DNA of 39,314 nt from NCBI GenBank assembly GCA_964487555.1, contig CAZART010000044.1:1-39314 (forward strand), in the 5' to 3' direction. The notes under the pieces were generated by a model. That model was given only the letters and a program-made list of their open reading frames with translations. It was not told the DNA's origin and did not search any database. The first letter of the stretch is position 1. The number at the start of each line of letters is the position of its first letter. Origin of the DNA: CAZART01 sp964487555. GTDB taxonomy: Bacteria > Bacteroidota > Rhodothermia > Rhodothermales > VXPQ01. Both the position numbers and the translations under genes were made by a program. Below are positions 34,928-39,314 of this stretch, one piece after another.

Positions 34928-35570
34928 TCATCCTTCTCGTCTGGAGAACCCGAGGTTTTGGGAAGAGCTCCAGGAGACCTTCGAGACAGCAATCGACCTG
35001 CTGCATGAAATCGCGGAGGCGCAGGGGATCGACGTCGCTGTTCCTGGCGACGAAGACGTACAGAAAGAGGAGACCCGGCTCGATGAGACATCTCGAAGTC
35101 ACGAGCTGGTACGTTACGCGATGGAATATGCGGAGGAAGTGGATCTCTGGTTTCGCGGAGCGAAGGAGGCTATACGTGAGTGGGGTATATCGGCGACGCG
35201 TGATGCCGAGGAAAAGGGTCTTACTCCGAACGTCGAAGCGGAGGCAGACGATCTTCAGGAGGCCATCGAGTCGCTGGCGGATGCGCGTTACCGAATCAGT
35301 GTAAAGCTGACCCGCGCCGTACGGTGCCGGCTCCGGGAGGACTCGGCCGTGCTCTCAGCGATTCCCGGCGCCGCCGAGAAAGCCGCCGCCGAGGCATACG
35401 TGCTTGTCGAAGACTCAATCCGTTATTGGATGCGTCTTCGGGAGATTATCCCTGCAGAAGAGGATGCGATATTGCACCTTCTCATCCGGCTCGGTCGCAT
35501 TCGTGAAGGCATCATCGCGGAGTTCGAGGGAGCCTTTACGGAGGGTGATCCGATCGTCTCGGAAGAATAG
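34905..35570 (+). CDS. Acidic helical protein of unknown function, downstream of ferritin
   Basis: A 221-residue soluble protein that I do not recognise. It is strongly acidic and predicted to be mostly helical, with long amphipathic segments such as PRFWEELQETFETAIDLLHE, HELVRYAMEYAEEVDLWF, DDLQEAIESLADARYRI and AEKAAAEAYVLVEDSIRYWM. This could be a four-helix-type bundle. No signal peptide, membrane segment or known catalytic motif was found; it has a single Cys. With the false gap removed, the ATG is 6 nt after the ferritin stop, with AAGGTG just before it, so it should be co-translated with ferritin. A role in iron loading, release or assembly is possible but rests on position only. Confidence 0.8.
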   Translation: MNKPTGDDHPSRLENPRFWEELQETFETAIDLLHEIAEAQGIDVAVPGDEDVQKEETRLDETSRSHELVRYAMEYAEEVDLWFRGAKEAIREWGISATRDAEEKGLTPNVEAEADDLQEAIESLADARYRISVKLTRAVRCRLREDSAVLSAIPGAAEKAAAEAYVLVEDSIRYWMRLREIIPAEEDAILHLLIRLGRIREGIIAEFEGAFTEGDPIVSEE

Positions 35571-35588
35571 AACCGAATACGCGGGCCG

Positions 35589-36293
35589 TCATTGGCCGGC
35601 GAGCAGCGGGCGAACGTGGGATTCGAGGCTGTCGCGGTGGAGTGCCCCGTAGAGGCGCGCCGCGATGCGGCCGCGACGATCGACGACGACCGTCGTGGGA
35701 ACCGCCACGTCGGCGCCGTACGCTTCCGCGACGGAGAGGCCATCGACCAAAAGCGGATAGTTAAAGGGAAAGGTGTCGATGAACGATGCTACTGCATCGC
35801 GGCTATCCTCTTCAATTGAGATGCCGACGATGCGCAGCCCTTCATCGCGATATTCGTCTTGAAGCGTAATCAGCCCCGGTATCTCGTCACGGCAGGGCTC
35901 GCACCAGGTCGCCCAGAAGTTGACGACACCGACGCGCTCGCGGATATCGTCGAGGTGGAAGGTCCCGCCTTGCACGGTAGGAAGTGAAAAAGGCGGCGCG
36001 AGCTCACCGACAGCGGGGCCGGGAAGCCGAACGGCCTCCGAGGCGTGCGAATCGGAATCATCGTGCAGAAGCGCCAGGCCCGACGTGTCCGGAGGGCCGA
36101 GGCCACGGATGTACTCCTGTGTCGGATCGGCGGCCGTATCGACGTCGTCATCCGTCTCCAAGCCGCCGCCTAAGGCCTCGCCCTTTATCGTGACGCGGCT
36201 CTCGGACGGACCGGCGTCTCGAAGCAACAGCGCAACACCGGCGGCGAGCGCCAGAATGACAACGATACTGATAATCAGTGCGCGGGTACTCAT
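35589..36293 (-). CDS. Membrane-anchored TlpA/ResA-like thioredoxin
   Basis: A 234-residue thioredoxin-fold protein. Residues about 5-24 form one membrane helix (ALIISIVVILALAAGVALLL), followed by a polar, Asp/Ser/Gly-rich linker (about 25-95) and a periplasmic thioredoxin domain with active site WCEPC (Cys131, Cys134) in NFWATWCEPCRDE and the cis-Pro region VAVPTTVVVD. TlpA/ResA proteins reduce apocytochromes or other periplasmic thiols. The start at 36293 is chosen because it opens the membrane helix; the frame is open upstream to 36572, but that part looks non-coding. It converges with the acidic gene, with an 18-nt spacer. Substrate unknown. Confidence 0.9.
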   Translation of the reverse strand: MSTRALIISIVVILALAAGVALLLRDAGPSESRVTIKGEALGGGLETDDDVDTAADPTQEYIRGLGPPDTSGLALLHDDSDSHASEAVRLPGPAVGELAPPFSLPTVQGGTFHLDDIRERVGVVNFWATWCEPCRDEIPGLITLQDEYRDEGLRIVGISIEEDSRDAVASFIDTFPFNYPLLVDGLSVAEAYGADVAVPTTVVVDRRGRIAARLYGALHRDSLESHVRPLLAGQ

Positions 36294-36431
36294 CGTTGCA
36301 TGATCTTGTTGATTGATCCTGCCCGCAAAGACGTGGATGGCGCCACGAGGTTCGCGTTTATGACGAGGCTTCGTGTATACTTTCCCTTTTCTACGAGATC
36401 TAGGAGAACAGGATAGCAAAAACCCACAGAC

Positions 36432-38087
36432 ATGGCGCTGCATAAACTCGCCGGCAAGCCGGCACCTCGCGAGATCCTCGTCAACGTTCCACGTCTCATT
36501 TCGTCGTACTACGCGCTTCAACCCGATCCATCGAAGCCTGCACAGCGCGTGTCGTTCGGTACGTCCGGACATCGCGGAACGTCACTCGACGGCTCATTCA
36601 ACGAAGATCACATAGCCGCAGCCTGTCAGGCGCTGGCGGAGATCCGCCGTGCCGAAGGCGTCGAGGGACCACTTTTCGTCGGCATCGACACGCATGCCCT
36701 CTCCGAAGCGGCGTTCACCACAACGCTCGAAGTCCTGGCCGCCAACGACGTAGAGGTAAGGATCCACGCGGGGCGCGGCTACACGCCGACTCCTGTGATT
36801 TCGCACGCCATCCTGACGTACAACGGGGTACGTCGTGGAGGCCTGGCCGATGGAGTCGTAATCACGCCGTCGCATAATCCGCCTGAGGACGGCGGGTTCA
36901 AATACAACCCGCCCAGCGGCGGTCCGGCCGCAACGGAGACGACATCAAGAATTCAGCGGCGTGCCAACGAGCTACTGGAAGCCGGACGCGAGGGCGTGCG
37001 GCGAGTGCCGTTCGCGCGGGCGCTTGAGGCGGCCACGACACAGGAGATCGATCTCGTCCAGCCTTACGTCCGCGACCTGGCACAGGTGCTCGACATGAAG
37101 GCCATCGCTGATTCGGGCCTGAAGATCGGTGCCGATCCGATGGGCGGATCGGGCGTCGGTTACTGGGAGCCGATCGCGGAGCATTACGGTTTGAACATCG
37201 ACGTGGTCAATCCGGCCGTGGATCCGACATTCTCTTTCATGACGGTCGACAAGGATGGTAAGATCCGAATGGACTGTTCGTCACCGTACGCGATGGCGAG
37301 CCTGATCGAACTAAAAGACCGCTACGATATCGCTTTCGGCAACGATTCGGACTTTGACCGGCATGGCATCGTAACGCCGACTGTCGGCCTGATGAATCCC
37401 AACCATTACCTGGCGGTGTCCGTCTGGTATCTCTTTCAGCATCGGCCGGAGTGGCCAAAAACGGCCGCCATTGGGAAGACGCTGGTATCGAGCTCGATGA
37501 TAGATCGTGTAGCCGCTCGCCTTGGACGCCGCCTGGCCGAAGTGCCGGTCGGATTCAAGTGGTTTGTCGATGGCCTTGTCGATGCATCATATGGATTCGG
37601 CGGCGAGGAGAGCGCCGGCGCATCCTTTCTGCGCCGCAACGGAAAGGTGTGGACGACGGACAAAGACGGCATCATCATGGACCTATTGGCGGCCGAAATA
37701 ACAGCGGTGACAGGTCGTGATCCAGGCGAGCACTACAAGGCGCTCACCCGGGAGTTCGGCGATCCGGTTTATGAGCGGATCGATGCGCCGGCGACGCGCG
37801 ATCAGAAAACAGTGCTCAAGGACCTCTCTCCGAATCAAGTCGAAGCGGCGGAGTTGGCCGGCGAGCCGATCGTCGCCAAGCTTACGCGGGCGCCTGGAAA
37901 TGACGCGCCAATCGGCGGGCTGAAGATCGTCACCGAGAATGGATGGTTTGCCGCACGACCCTCCGGCACAGAGGACATCTACAAGATCTACGCGGAGAGC
38001 TTCAAGGGCGGCGATCATCTAAAGCGTATTCAGGAAGAGGCCCAGGCGATTGTTTCGGCGGCGTTTCGCAGTGCCGGTGTGGAGTGA
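36432..38087 (+). CDS. pgm: Phosphoglucomutase (alpha-D-glucose-specific)
   Basis: A 551-residue alpha-phosphohexomutase that interconverts glucose-1-phosphate and glucose-6-phosphate. The active-site serine is Ser147 in TPSHNPP (E. coli Pgm has Ser146). The metal-binding loop GNDSDFDRHG, the sugar-binding loop GGEESAGASF and the phosphate-binding loop RPSGTEDIYKIY are all present, and the N-terminal FGTSGHRGT is typical. Length matches E. coli Pgm (546). It is a stand-alone forward gene, divergent from the thioredoxin gene with 138 nt between. Glucose-1-phosphate feeds glycogen, trehalose and surface-polysaccharide synthesis. Confidence 0.96.
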   Translation: MALHKLAGKPAPREILVNVPRLISSYYALQPDPSKPAQRVSFGTSGHRGTSLDGSFNEDHIAAACQALAEIRRAEGVEGPLFVGIDTHALSEAAFTTTLEVLAANDVEVRIHAGRGYTPTPVISHAILTYNGVRRGGLADGVVITPSHNPPEDGGFKYNPPSGGPAATETTSRIQRRANELLEAGREGVRRVPFARALEAATTQEIDLVQPYVRDLAQVLDMKAIADSGLKIGADPMGGSGVGYWEPIAEHYGLNIDVVNPAVDPTFSFMTVDKDGKIRMDCSSPYAMASLIELKDRYDIAFGNDSDFDRHGIVTPTVGLMNPNHYLAVSVWYLFQHRPEWPKTAAIGKTLVSSSMIDRVAARLGRRLAEVPVGFKWFVDGLVDASYGFGGEESAGASFLRRNGKVWTTDKDGIIMDLLAAEITAVTGRDPGEHYKALTREFGDPVYERIDAPATRDQKTVLKDLSPNQVEAAELAGEPIVAKLTRAPGNDAPIGGLKIVTENGWFAARPSGTEDIYKIYAESFKGGDHLKRIQEEAQAIVSAAFRSAGVE

Positions 38088-38180
38088 CGTCGGCGCTGCG
38101 TTCGGGTAACGTCCCACGTCGGCGCTGTGTTCGGGTATGGTCCCAAATCGGACTGAGTTCGGGCATCACCCACGTCGGCC
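38087..38180 (+). repeat. Degenerate ~29-bp tandem repeats after pgm
   Basis: Three units begin at 38087, 38116 and 38145, with a truncated fourth at 38172. Units one and two share ACGTCGGCGCTGNGTTCGGG; unit three is diverged and two bases shorter. They overlap the last base of the pgm stop. Non-coding and of unknown function. Confidence 0.75.
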
Positions 38181-38406
38181 GCGCGCGGCTTCGCTTGCAG
38201 CGGATCAGTGAGGTGTCTCGACGCAGTGTGTGCGGGAGCGCTGCAGCCAGCGATATAACAATTCCGTTTCAATTCTGGGCTACGTTTCTGTTACGGTCGA
38301 AAACTTGACCGGTCGAGCGCCGGTAGGGCTCTTGATCACCGGTAGGGCTCTTGATCCCCGGAGCCGACTGCCTGTCAAGGATCGGAGCCAACTACGAGGT
38401 ATAAGG
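38088..38406. other. pgm-M48 intergenic region
   Basis: 319 nt with no convincing gene. It holds two unrelated small tandem repeats (38087-38180 and 38320-38357). No clear terminator for pgm and no confident promoter for the peptidase gene was found. Confidence 0.5.
38320..38357 (+). repeat. 19-bp direct repeat before the M48 peptidase gene
   Basis: CCGGTAGGGCTCTTGATCA at 38320-38338 is repeated at 38339-38357 with only the last base changed. The second copy ends 49 nt before the ATG at 38407, so it lies in the probable leader or promoter region. Confidence 0.8.
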
Positions 38407-39213
38407 ATGATGCGTCGAATACGCTTTCAGTTTATGGTGATCCTTCCGCTGATTGTGCTCTACGTGGGATGCGCAACGTCGGGGGTGAATCGAGGAGACG
38501 TTAATCTCGTCTCCCTGGAGGAGGAATGGCAGCTCGGTCAGCAGCTCGAGCGGGACATTGCGAAGCAACTTACACTTGTTCGAGACCAGGCAGCGCTTGC
38601 CTACCTCAATGAGATGGGGAATCGGATTGTATCCGAGACGGAGATGGCGAACTTGCCTTGGAAATTCCACATTGTGGCGGATCCATCGATCAATGCGTTC
38701 AATATTCCGGGTGGTCACGTGTATGTCCACTCGGGCCTGATCGACCAGGCCGGGAGTGCGGCGGAATTGGCCGGCGTGATGGCTCACGAAATCTCTCACG
38801 GTGTCGCCAGGCACGGCACGGAACGGCTGACGAAGGCGCACGGCTTGAACATCGTCGCCGGCCTCCTTCTCGGCGAAAACCCGGCCGTGTATCAGCAGAT
38901 TCTCGCACAGATCGTTGGAACCGGCGCAATTGCCAAGTTCTCCCGGGATGACGAGCGCGAGGCTGATTTTCTGGGGGTCCGGTACATGTACGATGCTCGC
39001 TACAACCCGCAGGGCATGGTGAGCATGTTTGAGACCCTGCTGAATGAACGACAGCGTCGGCCGAGCTCCGTCGAGCAGTTCTTCTCGACGCATCCCCTGA
39101 GCGAGGAGCGCATCAATAACGTGCAGACCGAAATTAACAAGTTGCCGTCGAAGCAGGGCCTCGTCACGAATGAAAACGGCTTCCGATCGCTTCAGCAACG
39201 CGTGGGAAGCTGA
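38407..39213 (+). CDS. M48 family metallopeptidase, lipoprotein (BepA/YfgC-like core)
   Basis: A 268-residue zinc metallopeptidase. From ATG 38407 it starts with a signal ending VLYVGC, so Cys22 should be lipidated. The zinc site is HEISH at 127-131 in MAHEISHGVARHG, with a third ligand Glu183 in the ExxxD segment DEREADFLG. A conserved MFETLL helix and STHPLSEERI near the end are typical of the M48B/M48C envelope proteases. BepA-type enzymes check outer-membrane protein assembly; this one lacks the C-terminal TPR domain of BepA and is closer to LoiP in size. An in-frame start at 38230 would place non-signal sequence first and is rejected. A weak AAGG lies just before the ATG. Confidence 0.93.
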   Translation: MMRRIRFQFMVILPLIVLYVGCATSGVNRGDVNLVSLEEEWQLGQQLERDIAKQLTLVRDQAALAYLNEMGNRIVSETEMANLPWKFHIVADPSINAFNIPGGHVYVHSGLIDQAGSAAELAGVMAHEISHGVARHGTERLTKAHGLNIVAGLLLGENPAVYQQILAQIVGTGAIAKFSRDDEREADFLGVRYMYDARYNPQGMVSMFETLLNERQRRPSSVEQFFSTHPLSEERINNVQTEINKLPSKQGLVTNENGFRSLQQRVGS

Positions 39214-39294
39214 GTCCTCATTTCACCCCTCTAATCTAGCGGTCACTCTATCCTCTCGATTCATCATTCCTTCATCGAATCCGGCACGGAGATA

Positions 39295-39314
39295 GGCGGG
39301 CCGTTGACGCCCGC
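39295..39314 (+). terminator. Possible terminator stem at the window edge
   Basis: GCGGGC (39296-39301) and GCCCGC (39309-39314) can pair around a 7-nt loop, about 80 nt after the M48 stop codon. The window ends at the stem, so a following T-run cannot be checked. Confidence 0.3.

Noticed and set aside
36294..36572. N-terminal extension of the thioredoxin-like gene
   Set aside because: The extra 93 residues are Arg/Cys-rich, without homology, and precede an obvious membrane-helix start at 36293. They also overlap the 5' end of pgm.

Overview
The window comes from a Gram-negative bacterium of moderately high G+C. It most resembles the Bacteroidota / Rhodothermota side of the tree (for example Rhodothermia). 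The pointers are a PorX-type regulator (response-regulator receiver plus PglZ domain), a division/cell-wall (dcw) cluster that goes straight from murE to mraY without murF, a FtsI with C-terminal PASTA domains, a Rho factor with a long low-complexity insertion, and many genes without a Shine-Dalgarno sequence. No rRNA, tRNA, CRISPR array, transposon or phage gene was seen. The assignment is by family recognition only, not by database search.

Positions 1-15500 are one forward dcw cluster: rsmH (5' end cut by the window), a small unknown gene, ftsL, ftsI, murE, mraY, murD, ftsW, murG, murC, ftsQ, ftsA and ftsZ. Together they make and polymerise lipid II and build the divisome. MurE carries the DNPR motif expected of a meso-diaminopimelate ligase. 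murF, murB and ddl are not in the cluster. A bidirectional hairpin terminator separates ftsZ from the convergent genes that follow.

Positions 15600-23975 hold a reverse-strand RND efflux pair (adaptor lipoprotein, then inner-membrane pump) and a small reverse-strand outer-membrane beta-barrel gene with its own strong terminator. A forward gene of unknown function follows, encoding an exported domain plus about six membrane segments, and then a reverse-strand glycosyltransferase-like gene. The barrel gene and the membrane-protein gene are divergent and share a 200-nt promoter region.

Positions 24133-33095 are all reverse strand. In transcription order they are porX, tsaE and folC (compact group); then rho with its own candidate promoter, long leader and terminator; then a HAD hydrolase, a TolC-like channel and an MlaC-like phospholipid carrier. 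A reverse WG-repeat lipoprotein lies further on. Next comes a forward pair (ferritin plus an acidic helical protein of unknown function), a convergent membrane-anchored TlpA-like thioredoxin, phosphoglucomutase, and an M48 metallopeptidase lipoprotein at the right edge.

Two 100-N assembly gaps are present. One lies inside the repeat-rich part of rho and makes that gene look frameshifted. The other, after ferritin, is flanked by an exact 55-bp duplication and is probably a false gap. The most unusual items are the repeat-built disordered region of Rho, the ferritin/acidic-protein pair, and the exported-domain/multi-membrane fusion at 21314-22990. No wholly new defence or mobile system is evident.
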